Shown here piece by piece: positions 34,518-45,178 of a DNA stretch of 64,000 bases. Under the pieces are notes generated by a model. It was not told where the DNA came from and did not search any database. It was given only the letters and a program-made list of their open reading frames with translations. Numbering within the stretch: the stretch's first letter is position 1; each line of letters opens with the position of its first letter. Position numbers and translations under genes: made by a program. This stretch comes from Flavobacterium lacus. Its GTDB lineage: Bacteria; Bacteroidota; Bacteroidia; Flavobacteriales; Flavobacteriaceae. The DNA is taken from the NCBI RefSeq assembly GCF_003268815.1, contig NZ_QLSV01000005.1, forward strand, positions 186,001 through 250,000, in the 5' to 3' direction.

Positions 34518-37082
34518 TTATTCTTCGGTTTCTTCATTTTCCTCTTCAGAATCGGTTTCGTTGTCAAAATCGGTTGTTTCTGAGGGAGAAATTTCTCCTG
34601 CAACTGCAGCAGAAACATCTTCAAATTCTACTTCTTCAGCCACTTCTTCTTTCATAACTTTCGTAACCGCAGCAATGGAATCATTTCCTTTGATGTTGAT
34701 TAATCGGACACCTTGTGTGGCTCTTCCCATTACTCTTAAATCTGAAACTTCCATTCTGATGGTTAATCCAGACTTGTTAATAATCATCAAATCATCGGCA
34801 TCCGTTACGCTATTAATCGAAACTAATCTTCCTGTTTTTTCAGTAATGTTAAGGGTTTTTACCCCTTTTCCTCCACGGTTTGTGATACGATAGTCTTCTA
34901 ATGAAGAACGTTTTCCATAACCATTTTCAGATACTACTAAAATTTCACTGCTCATATCATTTACAGAAACCATGCCAATCACTTCATCTTTTTCATCCGC
35001 TAGAGTGATTCCGCGAACTCCTGAAGCTCCTCTTCCCATCGGACGTGTTTTACTTTCTTCGAAACGAACCAATTTACCGGATTTTACTGCCACTAAAATT
35101 TGACTGTTTCCATTGGTTAATTTTGCTTCCAATAACTCATCATCTTCACGAATGGTAATCGCGGCAATTCCGTTCACTCTCGGACGAGAATATTGCTCCA
35201 ACAACGTCTTTTTAACCTGACCTTGTTTGGTTGCCATAATCACATAATGACTGTTGATGTATTCTTCATTTTTTAAATCTTGGGTACAAATAAAGGCTTT
35301 TACTTTATCCTCATTTTCGATGTTGATTAAGTTTTGAATCGCTCTTCCTTTTGACGTTTTACTTCCTTCCGGAATTTCATACACCCGCATCCAGAAACAT
35401 TTTCCTTTTTGAGTGAAGAACAACATATATTGATGATTGGTCGCCACAAACAAATGCTCTAAGAAATCTTGATCTCTTGTTCCTGCACTTTTTTGACCAA
35501 CCCCTCCTCTATTTTGTGTTTTGTATTCCGATAGGTTTGTACGTTTGATATATCCGGCGTGTGAAATGGTAATAACTACATTTTCATCAGCAATTAAATC
35601 TTCGATACTCACATCACCCCCTGCATATTCGATCACAGAACGTCTTTCATCGCCATATTTATCACGAATTTCAACTAACTCATCTTTGATAACTTGCATT
35701 CTCAGCTCTTTGTTGGCTAATAATTCTCTTAAATGTGTTATCAACTTCATGATTTCTTCGTATTCGGCACGCAATTTATCTTGCTCAAGACCGGTAAGTT
35801 GACGCAAACGCATTTCTACAATTGCACGAGCTTGAATTTCGGATAACGAAAATCGTTCGATTAATTTTGTACGAGCTTCATCACCATCTTTCGAACCTCT
35901 AATCAAGGCGATTACTTCGTCAATATTATCTGAAGCAATGATTAAACCTTCTAAAATATGAGCTCTTTCTTCCGCTTTACGCAAATCGAATTTTGCTCTT
36001 CTAACCACTACTTCATGACGGTGTTCCACAAAATAATGAATCAATTCTTTTAGATTCAACATTTGCGGACGACCATTTACTAACGCAATATTATTTACGC
36101 TAAACGAAGATTGTAATTGAGTATACTTATATAGGGTATTCAACACCACATTCGGAACCGCATCACGTTTTAATTCGTACACAATTCGCATTCCGTTTCT
36201 ATCCGATTCGTCACGGATATTCGAAATACCTTCAATTTTTTTATCGTTAACTAAATCGGCCGTTTTCTTAATCATATCAGCTTTATTCACTTGATATGGA
36301 ATTTCGGTTACGATGATAGCATCTTTTCCATTGCTTTCTTCAAAAGCAATCTTGGCACGCATCACGATTCGACCACGACCGGTTTTGAAGGCTTCACGAA
36401 CACCTTCATAACCATAAATGATTCCACCTGTTGGGAAATCGGGTGCTTTGATGTATTCCATCAATTCATCAATTTCAATTTCAGTGTTGTCAATGTAAGC
36501 CAATGTTCCATTCACAACTTCAGTAAGGTTGTGAGGGGGCATATTTGTTGCCATACCAACTGCAATACCCGACGCTCCATTAATCAAAAGATTAGGAACT
36601 TTAGTTGGCATTACTTTTGGCTCGTATAACGTATCATCAAAATTTAATTGAAAATCAACGGTTTCTTTTTCTATATCGGCCATAATTTCTTCCGAAATCT
36701 TTTGCATTCTGGCTTCCGTATAACGCATCGCTGCCGGACTATCGCCATCGACTGAACCAAAGTTACCTTGACCATCTACCAAAAGGTAACGCAAACTCCA
36801 TTCTTGAGCCATACGGACCATTGCATCATAAACTGATGTATCGCCGTGCGGGTGATATTTACCTAAAACTTCTCCAACAATTCTAGCCGATTTCTTGTGG
36901 GCTCTATTCGAAAAAACTCCTAGATCATACATTCCGTAAAGTACTCTACGGTGTACAGGCTTTAAACCATCTCTAACATCAGGTAGTGCACGTGAAACAA
37001 TAACTGACATCGAATAATCGATGTAGGCTGATTTCATTTCGTCTTCGATGTTAATAGGAATTAACTTTTCTCCTTCAGACAT
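34518..37082 (-). CDS. gyrA: DNA gyrase subunit A
   Basis: 854-residue gyrase A subunit, which cleaves and rejoins DNA to introduce negative supercoils with GyrB. The catalytic tyrosine is Tyr121 in [10 protein letters not shown]. The quinolone region reads [17 protein letters not shown]: position 82 (E. coli Ser83) is Thr and position 86 (E. coli Asp87) is Asp. The C-terminal beta-pinwheel (about 500-810) has the GyrA-box variant TNRGGKG. A very acidic tail (about 820-854) follows. gyrB is not in the window. Confidence 0.98.
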   Translation of the reverse strand: MSEGEKLIPINIEDEMKSAYIDYSMSVIVSRALPDVRDGLKPVHRRVLYGMYDLGVFSNRAHKKSARIVGEVLGKYHPHGDTSVYDAMVRMAQEWSLRYLLVDGQGNFGSVDGDSPAAMRYTEARMQKISEEIMADIEKETVDFQLNFDDTLYEPKVMPTKVPNLLINGASGIAVGMATNMPPHNLTEVVNGTLAYIDNTEIEIDELMEYIKAPDFPTGGIIYGYEGVREAFKTGRGRIVMRAKIAFEESNGKDAIIVTEIPYQVNKADMIKKTADLVNDKKIEGISNIRDESDRNGMRIVYELKRDAVPNVVLNTLYKYTQLQSSFSVNNIALVNGRPQMLNLKELIHYFVEHRHEVVVRRAKFDLRKAEERAHILEGLIIASDNIDEVIALIRGSKDGDEARTKLIERFSLSEIQARAIVEMRLRQLTGLEQDKLRAEYEEIMKLITHLRELLANKELRMQVIKDELVEIRDKYGDERRSVIEYAGGDVSIEDLIADENVVITISHAGYIKRTNLSEYKTQNRGGVGQKSAGTRDQDFLEHLFVATNHQYMLFFTQKGKCFWMRVYEIPEGSKTSKGRAIQNLINIENEDKVKAFICTQDLKNEEYINSHYVIMATKQGQVKKTLLEQYSRPRVNGIAAITIREDDELLEAKLTNGNSQILVAVKSGKLVRFEESKTRPMGRGASGVRGITLADEKDEVIGMVSVNDMSSEILVVSENGYGKRSSLEDYRITNRGGKGVKTLNITEKTGRLVSINSVTDADDLMIINKSGLTIRMEVSDLRVMGRATQGVRLINIKGNDSIAAVTKVMKEEVAEEVEFEDVSAAVAGEISPSETTDFDNETDSEEENEETEE

Positions 37083-37122
37083 AAGTATTTATATATTAAA
37101 ATTATAGTTATTTCAAAACGTG

Positions 37123-37153
37123 CTAATATATGGATTTCAATAGTTTTTTCAAA
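37123..37153 (-). promoter_or_regulatory. Candidate gyrA promoter
   Basis: On the minus strand, TTTG (37153-37150), 19 bp, TATATTAG (37130-37123), one mismatch to TAnnTTTG, about 40 bp before the gyrA ATG. Confidence 0.5.
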
Positions 37154-37290
37154 CTAAATGACAAAGTAATTTATATAATTTATTAACAAAAACAAGGTGT
37201 TCTTTGGTTAATAATTAATCAGAACTTTAACTTTCATATTCCAAATATTTTTTGTCAATTAGCTGACAAGAGATATGAATGGGAATAGTT

Positions 37291-37322
37291 TTTGCATTTA
37301 CCAACCATATTTAGTAAATTTA
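37291..37322 (+). promoter_or_regulatory. Promoter of clpC
   Basis: TTTG (37291-37294), 20 bp, TAAATTTA (37315-37322), one mismatch to the -7 consensus, 19 bp before the ATG. Confidence 0.55.
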
Positions 37323-37341
37323 CCTCTAAAAAAGAAGTGCT

Positions 37342-39891
37342 ATGGATGATAATTTTTCGCCAAGAGTCAAAGATGTAATCACTTACAGTAAAGAAGAAGC
37401 CTTGCGTTTAGGGCATGATTTTATTGGAACTGAACATTTGATGCTTGGAATTTTGAGAGATGGAAACGGTAAAGCAATTACTATTTTGAGTAATTTGGAT
37501 ATTGATTTAGACTATTTACGCAAAAAAGTCGAAATTTTGAGTCCGCCTAATCCAAATGCAGAAGTGGGTAACGAAAAGAAAAACCTTCACCTTACCCGTC
37601 AAGCGGAAAGAGCTTTAAAAACAACTTTTTTAGAAGCCAAAGTTTTTCAGAGTTCTTCCATCAGTACGGCACATCTTTTGCTTTGCATTTTGAGGAATGA
37701 AAACGATCCGACAACAAAACTTTTAAACAAGCTAAAAATCGATTACGATATAGCGAAAGAACAATATTTGAATATGATACCGAATAACAACGAAGACGAA
37801 TACACTGACAGCTTTCCAAAAAATGAATCGTTTAATGAAGATTCAGGACAAGATGACAGTTTGAAAGAGGGTAATTTCAATAATCCGGCGAGCAAAACCA
37901 ATAAAAAATCGAAAACACCTGTTTTAGATAATTTTGGGCGGGATTTAACCGAAATGGCCGAAGAAGGAAAACTTGACCCGGTGGTGGGTCGCGAAAAAGA
38001 AATTGAACGTGTTTCTCAAATTTTAAGCCGAAGAAAGAAAAATAATCCGCTTTTAATTGGTGAACCCGGTGTGGGTAAATCGGCCATTGCCGAAGGTTTA
38101 GCCTTGCGAATTATACAAAAGAAAGTATCTAGAATTTTATTCAATAAACGCGTGGTTACGCTAGATTTGGCGAGTTTAGTTGCCGGGACAAAGTACCGTG
38201 GACAATTTGAAGAACGAATGAAAGCGGTGATGAATGAATTGGAAAAAAATGACGACATCATTTTGTTTATCGATGAAATTCATACCATCGTTGGTGCCGG
38301 CGGAGCAACCGGTTCGTTGGATGCTTCTAATATGTTTAAACCTGCTTTAGCCAGAGGCGAAATTCAATGTATTGGTGCCACAACGTTAGACGAATACCGT
38401 CAATACATTGAAAAAGATGGTGCGTTAGAGAGACGTTTTCAAAAAGTAATTGTCGAGCCAACCTCGATTGAGGAAACCATTACTATTTTGAACAATATTA
38501 AAGGTAAGTATGAAGATCATCATAGTGTGACGTATACGCAAGAAGCCATTGATGCTTGTGTAAAATTAACTAGTCGTTATATGTCTGATCGATTTTTGCC
38601 GGACAAAGCCATTGATGCATTAGACGAAGCCGGTTCACGCGTTCACATCACCAACATCGAAGTGCCAAAACAAATTTTGGAACTGGAAAAACAATTGGAA
38701 GATGTTCGTGAATTGAAAAATACCGTCGTTAAAAAACAAAAATACGAAGAAGCGGCTAAGTTGCGAGATGATGAAAAACGCATCGAAAAAGATTTAGCAA
38801 TTGCGCAGGAACAATGGGAAATTGATTCTAAAAACAATAGAATTACCGTTACCGAAGATAATGTTGCCGATGTAGTTTCGATGATGACCGGAATTCCTGT
38901 AAACAGAATTGCTCAAACTGAAAGCAATAAATTAGCTCATTTACCCGAATTGATCAGAGGAAAAGTAATCGGTCAAGACGAAGCAGTAATGAAAATTGCC
39001 CGTTCTATTCAACGAAATCGTGCCGGATTGAAAGATCCAAATCGTCCGATTGGTTCCTTCATTTTCTTGGGACAAACCGGTGTTGGAAAAACGCAATTAG
39101 CCAAAGTTTTAGCGAAAGAATTGTTCGATTCTGAAGATGCTTTGGTTCGAATTGATATGAGTGAATACATGGAAAAATTTGCGATTTCCAGATTAGTCGG
39201 TGCTCCTCCGGGATATGTTGGCTATGAAGAAGGTGGTCAATTAACCGAAAAAGTGCGTCGCAAACCCTATTGTGTTGTTCTTTTGGATGAAATTGAAAAA
39301 GCCCATCCAGATGTATTTAATATGATGTTACAGGTCTTGGATGATGGTTACTTAACCGATAGTTTAGGTCGAAAAATCGATTTTAGAAATACAATTATTA
39401 TTATGACTTCCAATGTGGGAGCTCGTCAATTAAAAGATTTTGGTCAAGGTGTTGGTTTCGGAACGGCAGCAAAAGTTTCACAAGCGGATGATCATTCGAA
39501 AAGTGTGATTGAAAACGCATTGAAGAAAACCTTCGCTCCTGAATTTTTGAATCGGATTGATGATGTGATTGTGTTTAATGCATTAGAAAAAGAACACATC
39601 GATTTAATCATCGAAATCGAACTGAAAAAATTATATGCTCGAATCAAAGATCTAGGTTATACCTTAAATTTATCTGATAAAGCAAAAGCATTTATTGCCG
39701 AAAAAGGTTTTGACAAACAATTTGGAGCTCGACCGTTAAAAAGAGCCATTCAAAAATATGTGGAAGATTCATTAGCCGAAGAAATTATCACTTCTAAAAT
39801 TGGAGAAGGCGACGAAATTTTTATGGATATTGAAGACGATGCTCAAGAATTGAATGTAAAAATTCAAAAAGCAGAAAAACCAACGAGTTAA
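37342..39891 (+). CDS. clpC: ATP-dependent Clp protease ATP-binding subunit ClpC
   Basis: 849-residue Hsp100 unfoldase that feeds substrates to ClpP. Order: N domain with two Clp-N repeats (1-145), linker, first AAA+ domain with GEPGVGKSA (about 239) and ILFIDEIHT, a UVR-type coiled middle (about 440-490, KQKYEEAAKLRDDEKRIEKDL), second AAA+ domain with GQTGVGKTQ (about 575) and VVLLDEIEKAHPD, and a C-terminal D2-small domain. The short middle region with a UVR motif separates it from ClpB. No ctsR-mcsAB neighbours, as expected outside Firmicutes. Monocistronic with its own terminator. Confidence 0.95.
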   Translation: MDDNFSPRVKDVITYSKEEALRLGHDFIGTEHLMLGILRDGNGKAITILSNLDIDLDYLRKKVEILSPPNPNAEVGNEKKNLHLTRQAERALKTTFLEAKVFQSSSISTAHLLLCILRNENDPTTKLLNKLKIDYDIAKEQYLNMIPNNNEDEYTDSFPKNESFNEDSGQDDSLKEGNFNNPASKTNKKSKTPVLDNFGRDLTEMAEEGKLDPVVGREKEIERVSQILSRRKKNNPLLIGEPGVGKSAIAEGLALRIIQKKVSRILFNKRVVTLDLASLVAGTKYRGQFEERMKAVMNELEKNDDIILFIDEIHTIVGAGGATGSLDASNMFKPALARGEIQCIGATTLDEYRQYIEKDGALERRFQKVIVEPTSIEETITILNNIKGKYEDHHSVTYTQEAIDACVKLTSRYMSDRFLPDKAIDALDEAGSRVHITNIEVPKQILELEKQLEDVRELKNTVVKKQKYEEAAKLRDDEKRIEKDLAIAQEQWEIDSKNNRITVTEDNVADVVSMMTGIPVNRIAQTESNKLAHLPELIRGKVIGQDEAVMKIARSIQRNRAGLKDPNRPIGSFIFLGQTGVGKTQLAKVLAKELFDSEDALVRIDMSEYMEKFAISRLVGAPPGYVGYEEGGQLTEKVRRKPYCVVLLDEIEKAHPDVFNMMLQVLDDGYLTDSLGRKIDFRNTIIIMTSNVGARQLKDFGQGVGFGTAAKVSQADDHSKSVIENALKKTFAPEFLNRIDDVIVFNALEKEHIDLIIEIELKKLYARIKDLGYTLNLSDKAKAFIAEKGFDKQFGARPLKRAIQKYVEDSLAEEIITSKIGEGDEIFMDIEDDAQELNVKIQKAEKPTS

Positions 39892-39908
39892 AAAATAATT
39901 TTATTTAC

Positions 39909-39964
39909 TGCCACGAATTCACGAATTATAGCTATTTTTAATTCTGAATTCGTGGCTTTTTTTT
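39909..39964 (+). terminator. Intrinsic terminator after clpC
   Basis: 12-bp perfect stem GCCACGAATTCA / TGAATTCGTGGC, a 23-base loop and a run of eight T. Confidence 0.85.
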
Positions 39965-39982
39965 ATCATCATCAATTAAATC

Positions 39983-41374
39983 ATGTTAGACAATAAATTA
40001 ATTTTAGGTAGCGAAGAATGGTGTTCCTTTCCTAACTTAGGTATCCCAACTATTAAAGCTAGAGTTGACTCTGGAGCCAAAACCTCTGCCCTACATGCCA
40101 TCAATATCAGTCCGTTTATCAAAGATGGCGAACACTGGGTAAAATTTGACATTAACCCAATTCAAAATAATGTCAAAACCATCATTCACTGTCAAGCCCC
40201 CTTAATTGATAAACGAGTGGTAAAAAGTTCTAGTGGTTTTCGCGAACAACGCTTTGTGATTCAAACGCAACTTAAATTGGGCGATTCTAACTGGGTAATT
40301 GAAATGACGCTAACCAATCGCGATTCTATGGGTTTCCGCATGTTATTGGGTCGTGAAGCCATGAGTGGAAGAACCATGGTTGACCCGGAGCGAAAATATT
40401 TGTTGGGCGATAATTCAACCGACAAATTAAAAGATTTATATCCGGATGTTTTAAAAGAAAAAAGCGGACTTCGAATTGGGTTATTAGCCAGTAATCCTGA
40501 ATTGTATAGCAACAAACGCATTATGGAAGCCGGTGAACGTCGCGGACACGAAATGCAATTTCTAAACATCAAAGAATGTTATATGAAATTGGATGCCGAC
40601 ACACCTGAAATTCATTATCGAGGTGGGAAAATTTTGAATGAATTGGATGCCGTTATCCCGAGAATTCGTCCGAATATTACGTTTTATGGTTGTGCGTTAA
40701 CCCGTCAATTTGAAGCGTTAAAGATTTTTTGTTTGAATTCTTCTTCGGCCATTACGCAATCACGTGATAAATTATATTCGTTGCAATTGTTATTAAATAA
40801 CGGAATTGATATTCCAACCACCGGATTTGCCAATTCACCATTAGATACTGATGATTTAATAAAGATGGTTGGCGGAACCCCATTAATTGTAAAACTACTA
40901 GAAGGAACACAAGGAAAAGGAGTTGTTTTGGCAGAAACTAAAAAAGCAGCCGAAAGTGTAATCAACGCGTTTAAAAGTTTGAATGCAAACATTTTAGTGC
41001 AAGAATTCATTAAAGAAGCCAACGGAAAAGATTTACGTTTGTTTGTGATTGACGGAAAAGTAGTGGCTACCATTCAACGAGAAGCACTGGCTGGTGAATT
41101 TAGAGCAAACATTCATTTGGGAGGAACTGCATCAGTTATCAAACCAACGCGTGAAGAGAAAATCATTGCTGTAAAAGCTGCCAAAGCGATGGGATTAAAA
41201 GTAGCCGGAGTGGATATTATTCGCTCGAGCAAAGGACCACTTTTGTTGGAGGTAAATTCGTCTCCGGGTTTAGAAGGAATTGAGGGTGCGACCAATAAAG
41301 ATATTGCAGGTGAAATGATCAAAGCGATTGAGAAGAATTTTAAAATTACAAATCAAAATATACAGCTAGACTAA
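39983..41374 (+). CDS. rimK: RimB-like retropepsin domain fused to RimK-like ATP-grasp ligase
   Basis: 463 residues in two parts. Residues 1-140 match the RimB / ATP-dependent zinc protease family, a retropepsin-like fold, with the aspartate motif [12 protein letters not shown] (Asp29-Ser-Gly) and RMLLGREAM. Residues 155-455 match RimK, the ATP-grasp ligase that adds glutamates to the C-terminus of ribosomal protein S6: [67 protein letters not shown] and [14 protein letters not shown]. In proteobacteria RimB trims what RimK adds; here both are in one chain. The S6 substrate is inferred. Confidence 0.9.
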   Translation: MLDNKLILGSEEWCSFPNLGIPTIKARVDSGAKTSALHAINISPFIKDGEHWVKFDINPIQNNVKTIIHCQAPLIDKRVVKSSSGFREQRFVIQTQLKLGDSNWVIEMTLTNRDSMGFRMLLGREAMSGRTMVDPERKYLLGDNSTDKLKDLYPDVLKEKSGLRIGLLASNPELYSNKRIMEAGERRGHEMQFLNIKECYMKLDADTPEIHYRGGKILNELDAVIPRIRPNITFYGCALTRQFEALKIFCLNSSSAITQSRDKLYSLQLLLNNGIDIPTTGFANSPLDTDDLIKMVGGTPLIVKLLEGTQGKGVVLAETKKAAESVINAFKSLNANILVQEFIKEANGKDLRLFVIDGKVVATIQREALAGEFRANIHLGGTASVIKPTREEKIIAVKAAKAMGLKVAGVDIIRSSKGPLLLEVNSSPGLEGIEGATNKDIAGEMIKAIEKNFKITNQNIQLD

Positions 41375-41407
41375 AATATAGTTGTAGTTCTATTTTGAGT
41401 TCTATTT

Positions 41408-41740
41408 TTACCCAATTCGTAAACCATTTACAACTTTTTGATCAGAGGACAATAGCACAATATCATGCTCTGCTCCTAACGAACCAAGCACTAAACATTC
41501 ACTCATAAATTTCCCGATTTGCTTTTTGGGAAAGTTAACTACGGCCACAATTTGCTTTCCTATTAATTCTTCCTTTCGGTATCGTTTGGTGATTTGTGCC
41601 GATGTCTTTCTAATGCCAATTTCACAGCCAAAATCAATTGTTAATTGATAGGCTGGTTTTCGGGCTTCCGGAAAATCATTTACAATGACTATGGTTCCAA
41701 TTCGCATTTCTACTTTATCAAATTCTTCCCAAGTAAGCAT
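41408..41740 (-). CDS. CsaA-like tRNA-binding protein
   Basis: 110 residues forming a single EMAP/OB-fold tRNA-binding domain: WEEFDKVEMRIGTIVIVNDFPEARKPAYQLTIDFG and QIVAVVNFPKKQIGKFMSECLVLG. It is close to CsaA, a dimeric tRNA-binding protein with reported chaperone-like activity. It is convergent with the RimB-RimK gene, with 33 bp between the stops and no obvious terminator. Confidence 0.9.
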   Translation of the reverse strand: MLTWEEFDKVEMRIGTIVIVNDFPEARKPAYQLTIDFGCEIGIRKTSAQITKRYRKEELIGKQIVAVVNFPKKQIGKFMSECLVLGSLGAEHDIVLLSSDQKVVNGLRIG

Positions 41741-41835
41741 ACTAAATTATTCTTAAAAATTTAAACTCAAAAATAAGAATATCAATCTAAAAATTCTTAA
41801 CTTTAAGCATTAACTTATAAAATGTATACGCAATA

Positions 41836-42393
41836 ATGGCCAGAACAGAATCTAACATGATTTCTTTGGGAACTTTAGCTCCAAACTTTCATTTAAAAGA
41901 CACTAATTCAAATGATTTTTTCACGTTTTCAGCTTGTAAAGGTGAAAAAGGAACACTCGTTTTTTTCATTTGTAACCATTGTCCATTCGTACATCACGTT
42001 TTAGAAGAAATTTTATTAGTAGCCAATGATTACCGCGTGCAAGGAATTGGAATGGTGGCGATTTCGAGTAATGATGTGGAACAAGTTCCCGAAGATAGTC
42101 CGAAACTGATGACTGAATTTGCTTTTGAAAACAGTTTTGACTTTCCCTATTTATATGATGAAACACAAGAGGTAGCTAAAGCTTTTAATGCAGCTTGCAC
42201 TCCCGATTTCTTACTTTATGATAGTCAAGATAAATTGGTTTACCGAGGTCAACTGGATGATTCTCGTCCTGGAAACGGTATTCCATTAAGTGGAAGCGAT
42301 TTACGGGGTGCCATCGATGGTTTATTGTACAATCGAAGCATCAATCCTATCCAAAAGCCAAGCATTGGTTGTAATATTAAATGGAAAAAATAA
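41836..42393 (+). CDS. Thioredoxin-fold (AhpC/TSA-like) protein with CNHC motif
   Basis: 185 residues. Thioredoxin/peroxiredoxin-like fold with FICNHCPFVHHVLEE (about 45-58), a CxxC-type redox pair, and DFLLYDSQDKLVYRGQLDDSRPG near 130-155. No signal peptide, so cytosolic. The family occurs widely and is usually annotated as thioredoxin family or redoxin; its partner is unknown. Its stop codon is directly followed by the ATG of glgA, so the two are coupled. Confidence 0.85.
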   Translation: MARTESNMISLGTLAPNFHLKDTNSNDFFTFSACKGEKGTLVFFICNHCPFVHHVLEEILLVANDYRVQGIGMVAISSNDVEQVPEDSPKLMTEFAFENSFDFPYLYDETQEVAKAFNAACTPDFLLYDSQDKLVYRGQLDDSRPGNGIPLSGSDLRGAIDGLLYNRSINPIQKPSIGCNIKWKK

Positions 42394-43809
42394 ATGGAAA
42401 TTATTCATATTAGTGCCGAATGTTATCCGGTAGCAAAAGTGGGCGGTCTCGCCGATGTAGTCGGAGCTTTACCCAAGTATCTAAACAAATTAGGTCATTA
42501 TGCCAAGGTAGTTGTGCCGGGTTATGACAATAAATTCACGAATGAAAACGAATTTGAAACCGTTCATCAAGGTCAATTGCGATTGGGCTGGTTTCAATTT
42601 TCATACACTATTCTGAAAGAAAAAACCAATAAATTAGGATTTGAGTTGTATTTGATAGCTATTCCTGAATTATTTGACCGACCTAATGTTTATTCCTATC
42701 AAGATGACACGGAACGTTTCACCGCTTTTGAAGTAGCTTTCTTGAATTGGTTAACCGAAACGAATCAAGTTCCGGATGTTATTCATTGTCACGATCATCA
42801 CACCGGATTGATTCCGTTTATGATGTCGCACGCACCAATTTATCAACATTTGAATCGTGTTCCAACGGTGTTAACCATTCATAACGGGCAATACCAAGGT
42901 TGGTTTGGGTTTGACAAATTGCATTATTTACCGCAAGTGAGTTCGTCTCGATTAGGATTTTTAGAATGGAACGGCATCATCAATCCACTAGCTTCTGCTA
43001 TAAAATGTGCTTGGAAGGTCACCACCGTTTCGCCAAGTTATTTGGATGAAATGAGTGAAAAAGCGAATGGTTTAGAAAATCTATTGCGATTTGAAAGACC
43101 AAAATGTCTCGGCATTTTAAACGGAATTGACAACGAAGTTTGGAATCCTAAAACCGATGAAATGCTCGACTTTAATTATGATGTGAAAACCTTAAAAGAT
43201 GGAAAATCGCAGAATAAGAAGTTTTTGTGTGAGCAATTTAATTTAGACCCAACCAAACCACTTTTTACTTTCATCGGAAGATTAGTGGGTGAAAAAGGAG
43301 CCGATTTATTACCTGAAATTTGCAGCATTGCCTTGAGCCGAAACCCGAACGAAATCAATATTTTAATTTTAGGTTCTGGAGATTCAAATGTGGAACATGG
43401 TTTAACACAATTAACGCATTTCTACAGCGGAAATTATAACGCCTACATTGGTTACAACGAAAAATTAGCTCACATTATTTATGCCGGAGCAGATTATTTA
43501 TTGATGCCTTCCCGTGTTGAACCGTGTGGTTTAAATCAATTGTATGCGTTGCGATACGGAACAATTCCCATCGTGAGAAGAACCGGAGGATTAAAAGATA
43601 CAGTGCTAGATATTGGCGATGGCGGATTTGGAATTTGCCATGATCATACTAGTGTTTACGATGTAAATCATTCCATTACGAGAGCAATCGATTTGTATAA
43701 CGACACCAAACTTTTTGAATCAACCAGAAAAACGATCATGCAAATTGACCATTCGTGGGATAAAGTTGCACAAGAATATATCGATGTTTACCAATCATTA
43801 AAAAACTAA
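42394..43809 (+). CDS. glgA: Glycogen synthase
   Basis: 471-residue GT5 glycogen synthase, which extends alpha-1,4-glucan from ADP-glucose. The N-terminal ADP-glucose motif is KVGGLAD (15-21). Other features are HCHDHHTGLIPFMM, HNGQYQGWF and the C-terminal EPCGLNQLYALRYGTIPIVRRTGGLKDT, which holds the catalytic Glu. It starts at the base after the redoxin stop, and glgC follows by 3 bp. Branching enzyme glgB is not in the window. Confidence 0.95.
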   Translation: MEIIHISAECYPVAKVGGLADVVGALPKYLNKLGHYAKVVVPGYDNKFTNENEFETVHQGQLRLGWFQFSYTILKEKTNKLGFELYLIAIPELFDRPNVYSYQDDTERFTAFEVAFLNWLTETNQVPDVIHCHDHHTGLIPFMMSHAPIYQHLNRVPTVLTIHNGQYQGWFGFDKLHYLPQVSSSRLGFLEWNGIINPLASAIKCAWKVTTVSPSYLDEMSEKANGLENLLRFERPKCLGILNGIDNEVWNPKTDEMLDFNYDVKTLKDGKSQNKKFLCEQFNLDPTKPLFTFIGRLVGEKGADLLPEICSIALSRNPNEINILILGSGDSNVEHGLTQLTHFYSGNYNAYIGYNEKLAHIIYAGADYLLMPSRVEPCGLNQLYALRYGTIPIVRRTGGLKDTVLDIGDGGFGICHDHTSVYDVNHSITRAIDLYNDTKLFESTRKTIMQIDHSWDKVAQEYIDVYQSLKN

Positions 43810-43812
43810 CAC

Positions 43813-45087
43813 ATGAAAAAAGAAGTATTAGCCATCATTTTAGGAGGAGGACAAGGATCTCGATTGTATCCGTTAACCGAGAGTCGTTCAAAACCTGCTG
43901 TTCCGATAGCAGGAAAATATCGTTTGGTGGATATTCCTATCTCAAATTGTATCAATTCAGACATTAAACGAATGTTTGTATTGACACAATTTAACTCGGC
44001 ATCGTTAAACCAACACATTAAAAACACCTATCATTTTAGCTATTTCAGTACAGCATTTGTAGATATTTTAGCCGCCGAACAAACTCCTGATAATCCCACT
44101 TGGTTTCAAGGAACAGCCGATGCAGTTCGCCAATGTATGCAACACTTTTTAAATCACGAATTCGATTATGCCTTGATTTTGTCCGGGGATCAATTGTATC
44201 AAATGGATTTTAATTTGATGTTGGAAGCTCATCAAAAAAGTGGTGCTTCTATCACCATAGCTACACTTCCGGTATCAGCTAAAGAAGCTCCAGAATTTGG
44301 AATTTTAAAAACAGATGAAGAAAGTTTTATATCTTCCTTTATCGAAAAACCGTCAACTGATTTATTACCTCAGTGGACCTCTGATGTGAGTGATGAAATG
44401 AAAAATGAAGGAAGACATTATTTGGCTTCAATGGGAATTTATATCTTCAATCGAGAATTATTGATTGAATTGATGAAAAATCCGGACACCAAAGATTTTG
44501 GTAAAGAAATTATTCCGCAAGCCATTGGAAAACAAAAGATTTTAAGTTATCAATACGAAGGATATTGGACAGACATTGGAAATATTGATTCCTTTTTTGA
44601 AGCTAATTTAGGCTTAACTGATGATATACCAAAATTCAATTTATTCGATAATAACAGTAAAATTTATACTCGTGCGAGGGTTTTACCACCCGGAAAAACA
44701 TTAGGAAAAACAACGATTGAAAAATCAATTGTTGCCGAAGGTTGCATTTTAAACGCTGCTATTATTGAACATTCTGTAATAGGAATTCGTGCTCGCGTAG
44801 ACGAAGACACAATCATAAAAAATTCGTATGTAATGGGTAGCGATTACTATCAAAACTTAGATGAGTTAAATAGTAACATCGCCAATGATATCAAAAACAT
44901 CGGGATTGGAAAACGTTGTTACATTAACAACACCATTGTAGATAAAAATTGTAGAATTGGGAATGATGTTTACTTAAACGGAGGAAAACACCTAGAAGAA
45001 ATCAACACCCCTTTGTATACCATCAAAGAAGGTATTATTGTGGTGAAAAAAGGAGCTACTTTACCAGACGGATTTAGGATAGAATAA
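43813..45087 (+). CDS. glgC: Glucose-1-phosphate adenylyltransferase
   Basis: 424-residue ADP-glucose pyrophosphorylase, the committed step of glycogen synthesis. The nucleotidyltransferase domain (1-275) starts LAIILGGGQGSRLYPLTESRSKPAVPIAGKYRLVDIPISNC, holds LSGDQLYQMD and SFIEKP, and is followed by a left-handed beta-helix domain (about 300-424) with KSIVAEGCILNAAIIEHSVIG. Tightly spaced after glgA, so both are made together. A terminator follows. Confidence 0.96.
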   Translation: MKKEVLAIILGGGQGSRLYPLTESRSKPAVPIAGKYRLVDIPISNCINSDIKRMFVLTQFNSASLNQHIKNTYHFSYFSTAFVDILAAEQTPDNPTWFQGTADAVRQCMQHFLNHEFDYALILSGDQLYQMDFNLMLEAHQKSGASITIATLPVSAKEAPEFGILKTDEESFISSFIEKPSTDLLPQWTSDVSDEMKNEGRHYLASMGIYIFNRELLIELMKNPDTKDFGKEIIPQAIGKQKILSYQYEGYWTDIGNIDSFFEANLGLTDDIPKFNLFDNNSKIYTRARVLPPGKTLGKTTIEKSIVAEGCILNAAIIEHSVIGIRARVDEDTIIKNSYVMGSDYYQNLDELNSNIANDIKNIGIGKRCYINNTIVDKNCRIGNDVYLNGGKHLEEINTPLYTIKEGIIVVKKGATLPDGFRIE

Positions 45088-45104
45088 GCTGCTAAAAACA
45101 ACTG

Positions 45105-45141
45105 AAAAAGGTTTATTGAAAATTTTGATAAACCTTTTTTT
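45105..45141 (+). terminator. Intrinsic terminator after glgC
   Basis: Stem AAAAAGGTTTA / TAAACCTTTTT with a 13-base loop and a T run. It may also serve the convergent symporter gene. Confidence 0.85.
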
Positions 45142-45178
45142 ATTTAATCTAAGTAATTCATTAAAATATCATAAAAAG

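Noticed and set aside
36291..36629. 112-residue plus-strand open frame
   Set aside because: Shadow of gyrA; no independent evidence.
36810..36850. Quinolone-resistance change in gyrA
   Set aside because: Thr at the Ser83-equivalent position is natural in many bacteria and Asp87 is kept; resistance cannot be claimed.
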